NCBI GenBank assembly: GCA_033720975.1
Contig: JAWWBL010000057.1
Span: 1 to 10,226, forward strand
Length of the DNA: 10,226 bases
Direction of reading: 5' to 3'
Source of the DNA: JAWWBL01 sp033720975
GTDB lineage: Bacteria > Actinomycetota > Acidimicrobiia > Spongiisociales > ZC4RG35
In this document: piece after piece, positions 1 through 6,730 of the stretch
How the letters are laid out: each line of letters opens with the position of its first letter
Position numbering within the stretch: position 1 is the stretch's first letter
Translations under genes and position numbers: made by a program
Notes under the pieces: model-generated
Told to the model about the DNA's origin: nothing
Seen by the model: the letters and a program-made list of their open reading frames with translations, nothing else
The model's database searches: none

Positions 1-245
1 ATGTGACCTCGCAGGGTCTCGTGTACGAGACCATCGTGCTAGGTGAGCTGCCCTTTGTGGGGAACGCCAGGTTCCAAGAGCTGGAGATGGACGGGCCGAC
101 CGGACTGCAAACCGAGTTCGGACCCGGTGACCCCGGTTATCTCGGTGGAAGATGGTGGGTCGATGTCAACGGCAACGATGTGATGGACGAGGGAGACTCG
201 TTCTTCCTCTGTCCGCTGATCGGCCCCGGTCACTCGCTGAGCTAG
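1..245 (+). CDS. C-terminal fragment of an unrecognised protein with a calcium-loop-like motif
   Basis: The frame is open from the left edge to a TAG at 243-245, giving about 80 visible residues; the true start lies outside the window. The GTG at position 3 is probably internal, because only two bases precede it. I do not recognise the family. The stretch WWVDVNGNDVMDEGDS has acidic or amide residues at spacings 1, 3, 5, 9 and 12 (D, N, N, D, D). This resembles an EF-hand, dockerin or SdrD-B type calcium loop, although position 6 is D instead of the usual G. The tail FFLCPLIGPGHSLS is short, with a single Cys. No membrane anchor is visible in this part. The motif would fit a secreted or surface protein, but that is inference. 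Transcription probably ends at the hairpin just downstream (263-298). Confidence 0.55.
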   Translation, partial: VTSQGLVYETIVLGELPFVGNARFQELEMDGPTGLQTEFGPGDPGYLGGRWWVDVNGNDVMDEGDSFFLCPLIGPGHSLS

Positions 246-262
246 TTGCCCAAGCCTCAGGA

Positions 263-298
263 TGCGGGAGGGTCTGCCGAGTAGCCGACCCTCCCGCA
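263..298. terminator. Strong bidirectional hairpin terminator between convergent genes
   Basis: A perfect 12-base-pair stem, TGCGGGAGGGTC (263-274) with GACCCTCCCGCA (287-298), encloses a 12-base loop. It fills almost all of the 56-base gap between the plus-strand gene ending at 245 and the minus-strand gene ending at 302. Position and symmetry fit a shared terminator for both. No T-tract follows on either strand, which is common for high-GC actinobacterial terminators. Confidence 0.75.
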
Positions 299-301
299 CT
301 G

Positions 302-1507
302 TCACATTGAGACTTGGGCCTCCACCGGTGCCGTCGCCTCCGGCGCGGTCAGGTACTTGTAGATGGCGTACAGGAGCCCTAGGCCGAGGATCGGAGTGAA
401 GATCCGCTTCAGTACGTCCTGCTCTGCGATGAGCCCCACCGCGAAGCCGAGCACTCCGACGTTGACCGACCAGTAGATCAGCCGGTTGGCCGCGTCTGAG
501 ACCGTCCAGGCGGTTGCCATCATGGCGAATACCAGATTGGTGATGACCATGATGAAGTTGAGATGGTCGAACGCGAGTCCGAACCCGAAGAGCTCTTCGA
601 ACGGGACGTCCTGGGAGAGCTGACCGATCAGATAGATGACCAGTGCAACAACGATGATCATGCCGACTACCGCAGTACGGACGAATCGGTTGACCACGGC
701 TCCGCCCCATTTCGACGGCGCCATGTGGCGGGCGAATCGGCCGATTAGGAAGATACTCCCAATCAGCTGAAAGCCACCTGCGCCTTGGATCATCTCATTG
801 GAGTCGACGAAGAAGCCGATCACCAGCAGCACGCCAGCGACGAACAGCAAGAGCATCTGAGTCGCACCGACCTTGCCCCCTGCTCCTCCTAGTTGTGGTA
901 CCTCGCGTCCCGGCATGAGCCACTCGATCAGGGCGAGGCCGGCAAGGATCACGAATCCCGCGACCATGGCGCCCGGGTGGGACTCGTAGAGCAGAGGTGT
1001 GTTTTCCTCCGCCACGATCTGCACTTCGCCGGATAGCTGAAGCCCCAGCAGCACCCCCAGGATCGCTCCGAAGACGAGGAACGCCAGGGCGAGGATCATC
1101 CCGAACCGTGCCACGTCCCAGCTGGCAGGGCGTTGTTTCCAGGCCCAGCCGAACATCCAAGCCATTGCGATCAAGGCCAAAGTCCCCCCGATCGGCCGTT
1201 GAATGCTGGTCGGCGTGGTCAGGTCCACCGACCAAAACGCCAGCACGTAGATGACGACGGCGATGATCGCAAAGTTCGCCACGCGTCCCGACGAAGGGTC
1301 GTCGCTCGAGCCGAACATCCAGATCGCCCCGGCGAAAACGCAAAGCGTCACCCAGCCGAGGGTTCCGGCATGAACGTGTGTGAGCAGCGTGTTCCTGGGG
1401 ACTTCCCAGACATCGATGCCATTGAGGATCCCGATAACGATGGTGACTACGAAGATCACCATTGCGGAGCGGAAGAGATTCCGCACACCTGCGGGCGCAG
1501 TGCCCAT
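302..1507 (-). CDS. Polytopic membrane protein resembling heme-copper oxidase subunit I
   Basis: The 401-residue protein is almost entirely hydrophobic, with about twelve likely membrane helices (roughly 12-31, 41-66, 77-96, 107-122, 134-158, 176-197, 216-234, 240-258, 271-295, 313-334, 342-362 and 368-384). This helix count matches subunit I of heme-copper and nitric oxide reductases. Candidate heme-ligand histidines sit within or at the ends of helices: THVHAGTLGW (H44, H46), ESHPGAMVAG (H177) and FDHLNFIMV (H315). The copper-site signatures of true oxidases (HPEVY and a paired HH) are not visible, so terminal oxidase activity is doubtful; a heme-binding or NO/O2-related membrane protein is an alternative. 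The ATG at 1505-1507 is well supported by GGAGGT six bases upstream. It diverges from a DoxX-like gene and stands alone on its strand. The family assignment is inference from topology and histidine placement. Confidence 0.6.
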   Translation of the reverse strand: MGTAPAGVRNLFRSAMVIFVVTIVIGILNGIDVWEVPRNTLLTHVHAGTLGWVTLCVFAGAIWMFGSSDDPSSGRVANFAIIAVVIYVLAFWSVDLTTPTSIQRPIGGTLALIAMAWMFGWAWKQRPASWDVARFGMILALAFLVFGAILGVLLGLQLSGEVQIVAEENTPLLYESHPGAMVAGFVILAGLALIEWLMPGREVPQLGGAGGKVGATQMLLLFVAGVLLVIGFFVDSNEMIQGAGGFQLIGSIFLIGRFARHMAPSKWGGAVVNRFVRTAVVGMIIVVALVIYLIGQLSQDVPFEELFGFGLAFDHLNFIMVITNLVFAMMATAWTVSDAANRLIYWSVNVGVLGFAVGLIAEQDVLKRIFTPILGLGLLYAIYKYLTAPEATAPVEAQVSM

Positions 1508-1513
1508 ATTCCC

Positions 1514-1519
1514 ACCTCC
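1514..1519 (-). promoter_or_regulatory. Shine-Dalgarno site for the 12-helix membrane protein
   Basis: Read on the minus strand this is GGAGGT, six bases before the ATG at 1505-1507. It fixes the start of the membrane protein gene. Confidence 0.75.
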
Positions 1520-1535
1520 AGGTCTTGTGCCTCCG

Positions 1536-1565
1536 ATTATTGCAAAGAGGGCGTCGGCCTGTCGG
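1536..1565 (-). promoter_or_regulatory. Candidate sigma70-type promoter for the 12-helix membrane protein
   Basis: On the minus strand, CCGACA (1565-1560, 4 of 6 to TTGACA) and AATAAT (1541-1536, 5 of 6 to TATAAT) are separated by 18 bases. Transcription would begin near 1529, giving a leader of about 20 bases that contains the GGAGGT site. This is pattern matching only. Confidence 0.4.
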
Positions 1566-1621
1566 TCAGAAGGGTTGTACTTGGCAGCGGACCCCGTGCA
1601 CGAGCCGATGACGGGCGGGTC

Positions 1622-1627
1622 TAGGAT
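1622..1627 (+). promoter_or_regulatory. Weak candidate -10 box for the DoxX-like gene
   Basis: TAGGAT fits the actinobacterial TANNNT -10 pattern. It would place the transcript start near 1634, about 10 bases before the AGAGGAG ribosome site. I see no good -35 box at 16-18 bases upstream, so confidence is low. Confidence 0.2.
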
Positions 1628-1643
1628 CGTCGGTTCCCAAAGC

Positions 1644-1650
1644 AGAGGAG
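1644..1650 (+). promoter_or_regulatory. Shine-Dalgarno site that selects the TTG start of the DoxX-like gene
   Basis: AGAGGAG ends five bases before the TTG at 1656-1658. It is the main reason to start the protein there and not at an in-frame ATG far upstream inside the opposite gene. Confidence 0.65.
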
Positions 1651-1655
1651 TCGAC

Positions 1656-2036
1656 TTGAATCACAACAGGATCCTTTGGGTGCTGCAATGGGTGTTCGGC
1701 CTCTACTTCATCGGAATCGGTATCAACCACTTCGTCGTGCCTGCCGGGCTCCCCGACATGCTGAGTTGGATGTACGACCTCAGCGACACTCAGCACACCC
1801 TCGCCGGGACAGCAGAGGTCCTCGGCGGGCTCGGTCTGATCCTCCCTTCGCTGACCAAGATCATGCCCCGTTTGACGGTCCTGGCCGCGCTCGGCTTGAT
1901 AGTGGTCATGGTCGGCGCCATCGTCTTCCACCTCCCGAGGGAGGAGTTCTTGTCGATTGGCACGAACGCCTTCAACATCATCGTCCTGGCATACATCGCC
2001 TACGGGCGGGCCAAACTGGCACCGATCGAGGTCTAG
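1656..2036 (+). CDS. DoxX-like small integral membrane protein
   Basis: The protein has 126 residues and four predicted membrane helices (about 5-25, 48-64, 70-92 and 103-117), the size and topology of the DoxX/DoxX-like family. Typical features are an early GIGINHFVVP segment after helix 1, a glycine-rich AGTAEVLGGLGLILP helix 2, and a charged loop before helix 4. DoxX relatives are linked to quinone or redox functions in some organisms, but the biochemical role of most bacterial members is unknown. The TTG start at 1656 is chosen because AGAGGAG lies five bases upstream and the homologous part begins here. In-frame extension to 1380 would run across the promoter region and into the opposite gene. 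The stop TAG (2034-2036) overlaps the stop of the convergent oxidase gene within a CTAG tetranucleotide. Confidence 0.8.
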   Translation: MNHNRILWVLQWVFGLYFIGIGINHFVVPAGLPDMLSWMYDLSDTQHTLAGTAEVLGGLGLILPSLTKIMPRLTVLAALGLIVVMVGAIVFHLPREEFLSIGTNAFNIIVLAYIAYGRAKLAPIEV

Positions 2037-3397
2037 TTGTTGGCAGGGGCGACGTTGTAGTTGGCCTGGAACAAGTTCTCCGGATCCCACTCGCTCTTGA
2101 GTTGAGTCAACCTCTCGTAGTTCGGGCCGTAGGCATTCGGGATCCGCTGGTCCTCGTCGTCGGCGATCAGATTGACGTATACGCCACCCGTGGCGTGGGC
2201 GGCCATCGTCTCGTGGAAACTGGAAGCCCACCCCATCACGGCTTCATCCTCCGACGGTTCGATCCAGCCTGAAAGGCAGTGGAATCCGTAGGCGGCCTCC
2301 CGGCCGGCATACGGAGTGGCCGAGACTGCAACGCGACCGACGGCTCCTCCCAGGGGCTCGAAGTAGGCGGCAGTGAACGCTCCCTGCATGCGCGGCACGA
2401 AGTCGACGACAACGTCTATGGCTCCATCAGACATCGCATCAAGTTGATGCGCTTTCGAGTAGTAGCGGTGACCTTTGGGGAGGTTGGCGTCGAACCCTTG
2501 CTGGATCTCCACGTATGGGGCCGGGGCCACAAAGTCGAGGATCGGCTCGCCAAGTTCACGGAGAGGCTGTACGACGTCTATGGCATCGGCATCCTGATGG
2601 CAGATGACGAAATCGAGCACGGGCGACCCATGGGTCTCCTCCGGGAAGAGATCGAGTGGGGGGACTCGGAACATGAAGGGATAACACTGGAGCTCGTCGG
2701 GTGCGTCGGCCATGAACTCGCGGAAGAACCTCAGCAGGTTGCCAGCATCGTCAAACGGGTAGATGACTTGCCCTGACAGGACCTCGGGGCCCACATCGTG
2801 CAGGTCGATGGTCATAGCAGTGACGACGCCGAAATTCCCTCCTCCTCCGCGTAGAGCCCAGTACAGGTCGGCGTTTTCGTCGGTGGACGCCGTCAATTGC
2901 CGCCCATCGGCGGTGACCACCTCGAAGGACTTCGCGTTATCGGCCAGGAGCCCAAAGGCGCGGGACAGGTATCCGCTGCCTCCCCCCAAAGCCGCTCCCA
3001 CCACACCGATCGAGGAGACAGTCGGGGTTGGGGTCGCCAGACCGTGAGCCTGTGTGGCAGCGTCGAGTTCGGCGCAGGTGACTCCTCCACCCACCGTCGC
3101 GCTCTTCGAGTTTCGGTCTACGTCGATGGTCTTCATAAGAGACAGGTCGACGAGAATTCCATCATCGGCAACGCTGTTGGCAGCGTAAGAATGGCCCCCT
3201 CCCTTTACCGACAGGCGCAGCCCTTCGGTTCTGGAGTGATTGATGGCAGCCGCCACGTCGCCTGGTCCGGCGCATCGCGCTATCAGATCCGGTTTGCGGT
3301 CGAAGCGAACATTCCACAAAGCTCTTGCTTCGTCGTAGCCCGGATCTCCTGGGCCCAACACTTCACCATCGAGCAAATCACTCAATTCGTTCGCCAC
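2033..3397 (-). CDS. FAD-linked oxidoreductase of the BBE / 6-hydroxynicotine oxidase type
   Basis: The 454-residue protein has an N-terminal PCMH-type FAD-binding domain (about 30-210) and a C-terminal berberine-bridge-enzyme segment (about 405-450). KGGGHSYAANS contains H69, the expected covalent attachment site for the FAD 8-alpha carbon. TVGGGVTCAELDAA, VVGAALGGGSGYLSRAFGL and ADLYWALRGGGGNFGVVT are the characteristic flavin-contact blocks. AYGPNYERLTQLKSEWDP followed by NLFQANYNVAP is the BBE tail. No Cys occurs between residues 109 and 140, where bicovalent members carry the second flavin bond, so a single His link is predicted. Such enzymes oxidise alcohols, sugars, amines or phenolics with O2; the substrate here is unknown. 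No signal peptide is seen, so it is probably cytoplasmic. The GTG start has GGGAGGA five bases upstream. It is the last gene of the leftward run, 27 bases after the cyclase gene. Confidence 0.88.
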   Translation of the reverse strand: MANELSDLLDGEVLGPGDPGYDEARALWNVRFDRKPDLIARCAGPGDVAAAINHSRTEGLRLSVKGGGHSYAANSVADDGILVDLSLMKTIDVDRNSKSATVGGGVTCAELDAATQAHGLATPTPTVSSIGVVGAALGGGSGYLSRAFGLLADNAKSFEVVTADGRQLTASTDENADLYWALRGGGGNFGVVTAMTIDLHDVGPEVLSGQVIYPFDDAGNLLRFFREFMADAPDELQCYPFMFRVPPLDLFPEETHGSPVLDFVICHQDADAIDVVQPLRELGEPILDFVAPAPYVEIQQGFDANLPKGHRYYSKAHQLDAMSDGAIDVVVDFVPRMQGAFTAAYFEPLGGAVGRVAVSATPYAGREAAYGFHCLSGWIEPSEDEAVMGWASSFHETMAAHATGGVYVNLIADDEDQRIPNAYGPNYERLTQLKSEWDPENLFQANYNVAPANN

Positions 3398-3402
3398 TGT
3401 TG

Positions 3403-3409
3403 TCCTCCC
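3403..3409 (-). promoter_or_regulatory. Shine-Dalgarno site that selects the GTG start of the FAD oxidase
   Basis: On the minus strand this reads GGGAGGA and lies five bases before the GTG at 3395-3397. It fills the 27-base gap after the cyclase stop, so the oxidase has its own strong translation signal within the operon. Confidence 0.7.
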
Positions 3410-3424
3410 GACTCGGAAGACACC

Positions 3425-5425
3425 CTACCCGTGGCTGTCCGGCCCTGGCCGGGCCGGATTGACGTTCCAGCTCCGATAGACGAGGTTCACAACCTCGGGA
3501 TATCGTGGATCGTCCAGCAGCCGCGCCCAAACGTCTTTGAAATGGTGATGAAAGATGAGGGTCGGGCCGTATGCAACAGCCGGGGTCTGGAAAAAGAGGT
3601 CGAAAGCAGCGTCCAGCTCGTCCAGGCCGGCGTGGACGATTCCCGCTTCGAAAGAGTGAGGACCGGGATCGATCGTGCTCAGCACTCCTCGGGCCGCCTC
3701 ATCGTCTCCCAACTTGAGGTGCGCCAGGGCGAGAGCCACGTCCGGCCCCATCGAGGCCCACGAGACGGCCAGCTCACCTGCGTCCGCAAGAGAGAGCGGT
3801 CTCAGCGCTGCTATTGCCTCCTCCACGCGCCCGAGGTCGTAGAGAGCCAGCCCTTCGTAGTAGCCCGAAGACGTCCATCCCGGTGATAGCTCGCCGGCGC
3901 GACGTGCCTCCTCCACGCCCGAGCCAGGGTTTCCGACGGCGAGGTGAGCCAGAGACAGATTGCTCACCGCCTCAGCGGATAGCGGGTTCAGCCGCACCGA
4001 TCGGGTCGCGCTGGCAAGACCTGCTTCGGCGTCGCCGGTCACAAGCGACATCCAGGCGTGCCAGCTGTATGCATCAGCGTGGCCGGGTTGAAGACCGATA
4101 GCCTTTTCGTATTCCCGCAGCGCTCTCGGCGCATCGTGCTCCACTTCAGCGATGAGCCCCAGGGTCGTGTGAGGCCCCGCAGAGTTGGGAAGCAATACGG
4201 CTGCCTTGGCGACACTTTCCTTTGCGGCGGCGAGCAGGGCTGGGATGTCACCCAGCTTGTAATCAGCCATCATCGCTTGAGCGTTGCTGAGACCGACCCA
4301 TGCCTCTCCGTAGTCCGGATCGGCGATCGTGGCCCGATCGAATAGCTCGATTGCGCGCATGAAGCCGTCTTCGGTCTTGCGATCGAACTGCATCCGTCCC
4401 TCGACGACCAGCCGATAGGCCTCCATGTTCTCGGTGCCGGGCCCAGTCGCGATGTCGGCTTTCGACGGCGCCAGCTTCAGTTGGAGCGACCGGGCGATTC
4501 TCGCTGTGAGTTCGGTTTGGATATCGAAGAGGCTCTCGGTGTTCACCTCCCGATCGAAGTAGTCGGCCCAGCGGTGGACGTCTCTCTGGCCGTCGATCAT
4601 CTGGACTGTCAGCCGTACCCGATTCCCTGCACTTTGGATGACGCCCTCGATCACAGTCGACACGTTGAGTTCGCGGGCGATGACAGGAATCGTCTTGCTC
4701 GTGTCGGCATAACCCATCACAGATGTCCTGCTGATCACCGTCAGGTCGGGCACCTTGGACAGCTCGGTGAGCAGATCGTTATGGATCCCGGAAGCGAGGA
4801 AACCTGCGTTTGGGCTGTCGCCAACGATCTCAAACGGAAGGACAGCCACCGACAAGGCGCCGGCGGAGGATTCGCTCGCGTCGAGATCGCCCACCCTCGG
4901 CTCACGTTCGGGTGGAGAGAACTCGTATACCCACACCGGTTCGGCAACACCTTTGATGTCGCGCGGCCCCAACGAGGCGAACTCGAGCTCCGGCCGCTGT
5001 CGACAATGACGCCACAAGTCTTCGCTGACGAATATCCGCCCTGGGCCGGCGACGCCTTGCAGACGTGAAGCGATGTTGACACCGTCTCCATACACGTCTC
5101 CGTCTTCCTTGAAGACCACATCGCCGACGTGCGCTCCAATACGCAGGTAGGAGGGTGTGCCCGAGTTGGCCGATCTTGCTTCGTACTCCTCCCTTAGTCC
5201 GAGGATCGTCTCCAGAGCTACCAACGCACTCGGGGAAGACGCCAGGACGCCGTCACCCAGGAACTTCACGATTCTGCCTCCACGGCGGTCGACCTGACTC
5301 CGTGTCACCTCCTGGAAGAGGTCAACCAGGCGAAGAGCCTCCGATTCGTCGCGATTCGACAATGTGGTGTAGCCGACGATGTCGGCGAACCACACGGCCG
5401 CGAGCTGACGCGATCCGCTCTCCAC
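3425..5425 (-). CDS. Class III adenylate cyclase with FlgO/TolB-like domain and TPR repeats
   Basis: The protein has 666 residues from the chosen start. Residues about 5-165 form a class III nucleotide cyclase domain. Visible catalytic residues are metal-binding D15 (FADIVGYT) and D58 (KFLGDGVLA), purine-selecting K54 and D110 (DVYGDGVN), and the transition-state pair N117 and R121 (VNIASR). K and D in the selecting positions predict cAMP production from ATP. Residues about 191-314 (AVLPFEIVGD to ARIARSL) match the TolB-N/FlgO-like domain found in rhizobial-type cyclases. TPR-like helices follow to about 620. No membrane helix is seen, so it is probably cytoplasmic, with the TPRs sensing a protein partner. 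The GTG at 5423-5425 is preferred because AGGGTG lies six bases upstream. The GTG at 5432-5434 is an alternative; a TTG at 5504-5506 would overlap the upstream gene by 47 bases without a ribosome site. Confidence 0.88.
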   Translation of the reverse strand: MESGSRQLAAVWFADIVGYTTLSNRDESEALRLVDLFQEVTRSQVDRRGGRIVKFLGDGVLASSPSALVALETILGLREEYEARSANSGTPSYLRIGAHVGDVVFKEDGDVYGDGVNIASRLQGVAGPGRIFVSEDLWRHCRQRPELEFASLGPRDIKGVAEPVWVYEFSPPEREPRVGDLDASESSAGALSVAVLPFEIVGDSPNAGFLASGIHNDLLTELSKVPDLTVISRTSVMGYADTSKTIPVIARELNVSTVIEGVIQSAGNRVRLTVQMIDGQRDVHRWADYFDREVNTESLFDIQTELTARIARSLQLKLAPSKADIATGPGTENMEAYRLVVEGRMQFDRKTEDGFMRAIELFDRATIADPDYGEAWVGLSNAQAMMADYKLGDIPALLAAAKESVAKAAVLLPNSAGPHTTLGLIAEVEHDAPRALREYEKAIGLQPGHADAYSWHAWMSLVTGDAEAGLASATRSVRLNPLSAEAVSNLSLAHLAVGNPGSGVEEARRAGELSPGWTSSGYYEGLALYDLGRVEEAIAALRPLSLADAGELAVSWASMGPDVALALAHLKLGDDEAARGVLSTIDPGPHSFEAGIVHAGLDELDAAFDLFFQTPAVAYGPTLIFHHHFKDVWARLLDDPRYPEVVNLVYRSWNVNPARPGPDSHG
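3438..3458. other. Perfect 8-bp inverted repeat in the cyclase 3' end
   Basis: TCCGGCCC (3438-3445) and GGGCCGGA (3451-3458) pair perfectly around a 5-base loop. In the transcript the hairpin lies in the last codons of the cyclase, about 10 bases before its stop and about 40 before the oxidase start. It could attenuate transcription or mark an RNA processing point between the two genes. It could also be chance in GC-rich sequence; no T-tract follows. Confidence 0.4.
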
Positions 5426-5459
5426 GCCGGTCACCCTACGGGACCCGATCTTCCATGCT

Positions 5460-5645
5460 CTACGAGCGGGTGGTCTTCCAATGTCGGAACAAGACCCCGG
5501 CACCAATCAATATGGCCACTACACCCCAGATCACCCACATCGAATCGCCTGTCATGAAGCTTTCGGGGGCGAAAGCGACGTCGAAGCCCTGAAGGATCCA
5601 GACCGTCCCGGTGAGGATTAGCACCACGCCTACTGCAAGTCGCAT
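5460..5645 (-). CDS. Small two-helix membrane protein, function unknown
   Basis: The 61-residue protein has two membrane helices (about 3-20 and 35-53) joined by a short loop. The pattern of WILQGFDV, then SFMTGDSMWVIWG, then a second helix and a basic end (FRHWKTTRS) recalls a widespread family of uncharacterised actinobacterial mini-proteins with WIxQG and SFMTG motifs. The ATG at 5643-5645 shares its A with the upstream TGA, giving TGATG, so translation is probably coupled to the hotdog gene. GGAGGAG lies about 15 bases upstream, too far for an independent site, which supports reinitiation. It is followed by the cyclase after 34 bases. No function can be assigned; a role in membrane association of an operon partner is speculation. 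Confidence 0.75.
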   Translation of the reverse strand: MRLAVGVVLILTGTVWILQGFDVAFAPESFMTGDSMWVIWGVVAILIGAGVLFRHWKTTRS

Positions 5646-6721
5646 CAGGCGTGTGCGATCTCCTCCGGGATGGTTCCCCGCATCAGCGCTCTGATGCCGC
5701 CAGGCACGATGAGCACAGAACTGGAGGCCATTGCCACTCGCTTGCCGGCGGCGCTCACGACCTCGGCGGACGCGATTCGTACCCGCCGACCCATGTGCTG
5801 TACTTCTCCGACGATGGTTAGCTCGCCGCTGTTGATGGGAGCAGGCCTGGTGAATCGGACGTTCAGATCGAGGGTTCCGAAGACCTCACCGGGGCCCAGT
5901 GTCGAGTAGACGGAGGAGGCCATCACCGCCTCGGCCATCCAGGCTATGACCCCTCCGTACAGATTGGGCCCTCCAGCAGAGAACCAGGGCGACGTCGGGA
6001 AGACCCCGGTGACGGAGCCTGGCCCGTTGGCGCTCCAAACGGCACCGGAGAGACGAGTCGCGTTGGGCGTTACCTCTCCGGCAATGATCCGCTTTTGGAT
6101 CTCGGGGGGGTTCCCGTTGAGGATTGTCTCGAGGTCGAAGTAGGCGTCGTGGGGAGCCTCGCGCAGGTAGGGGTCCGGCGAGTCCGACGGTCCCAGGTCA
6201 GGCTCGGGAAACTCGGCCCCAGGGTCGACCGGCACGTCGACTATCAGGCATCTCGTCGATCCCTGACCCATGACACGACCCTCGCGATCGGTTATCTGAA
6301 CCTGGGACAAGCCGACCTGACGCCCTACGTGGATTGTGCCGGCGGCGGCAACGATGTTGCCGGTGTCACGCGTGAACGGCCGGACGAAGTTCAGGTTCAA
6401 CTCCGAGGTCGTCACCATCTTGCCGGGGCCGAGCGCGGTCCAGATCGACACTCCCAGCGGGGCATCAGCGAGGAGGGCGAAGGTCCCTCCCCATACAAGG
6501 CCGAACGGTCCCTCTAGCCAGCGGGTGATCGGCATCGAGTACGTCGACTTGCCCAAGCCAGAGTCGGTCGGTCTCAGACCGAGCAGGCGCGAGACAGGCG
6601 GACCAGGTAACTCGCCGTGCACGTACAACCGGGCGCCCTCAACGCCTGGGTGCTGGATCGCCCTCAGGTCCCCGATGGCGCCCCGCACCGGTTCATCAAT
6701 GACGAGATCAGCGTCGCTCAT
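5645..6721 (-). CDS. Tandem (double) hotdog thioesterase-like protein
   Basis: The 358-residue protein contains two hotdog folds of the PaaI/4HBT type. The first (about 62-162) has GPFGLVWGGTFALLADA, ELNLNFVRPF, and GRQVGLSQVQITDREGRV. The second (about 240-340) has GPNLYGGVIAWMAEA, DLNVRFTRPA, and GRRVRIASAEVVSAAGKRV. The repeat is clear by eye. In PaaI-type thioesterases an HGG-containing loop precedes an acidic residue on the hotdog helix. Here the His is replaced by Trp (W77) and Tyr (Y255), while the acids remain as D86 and E264. It may hydrolyse or simply bind an acyl-CoA; the substrate is unknown. The ATG start follows the upstream stop by nine bases with no clear ribosome site, suggesting coupling. 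The stop overlaps the next start (TGATG). No signal peptide is seen, so it is probably cytoplasmic. Confidence 0.8.
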   Translation of the reverse strand: MSDADLVIDEPVRGAIGDLRAIQHPGVEGARLYVHGELPGPPVSRLLGLRPTDSGLGKSTYSMPITRWLEGPFGLVWGGTFALLADAPLGVSIWTALGPGKMVTTSELNLNFVRPFTRDTGNIVAAAGTIHVGRQVGLSQVQITDREGRVMGQGSTRCLIVDVPVDPGAEFPEPDLGPSDSPDPYLREAPHDAYFDLETILNGNPPEIQKRIIAGEVTPNATRLSGAVWSANGPGSVTGVFPTSPWFSAGGPNLYGGVIAWMAEAVMASSVYSTLGPGEVFGTLDLNVRFTRPAPINSGELTIVGEVQHMGRRVRIASAEVVSAAGKRVAMASSSVLIVPGGIRALMRGTIPEEIAHA

Positions 6722-6730
6722 GACTCAAGA

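Noticed and set aside
39..710. Long minus-strand frame opposite the first gene and overlapping the membrane protein gene
   Set aside because: It is rich in Arg, Gly and Pro without domain features, and crosses the terminator hairpin. It is a shadow of the real genes.
1380..1655. Longer ATG start for the DoxX-like protein
   Set aside because: It would run through the divergent promoter region and inside the opposite membrane protein gene. The TTG at 1656 has a good ribosome site.
2897..3886. A long open plus-strand frame (about 329 codons) opposite the oxidase and cyclase genes
   Set aside because: It is antisense to two clearly recognised proteins, has no family-like motifs or ribosome site, and is explained by GC-rich codon bias.
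5426..5506. Longer TTG start for the cyclase
   Set aside because: It overlaps the small membrane protein gene by 47 bases, has no ribosome site, and adds residues without homology-like features.
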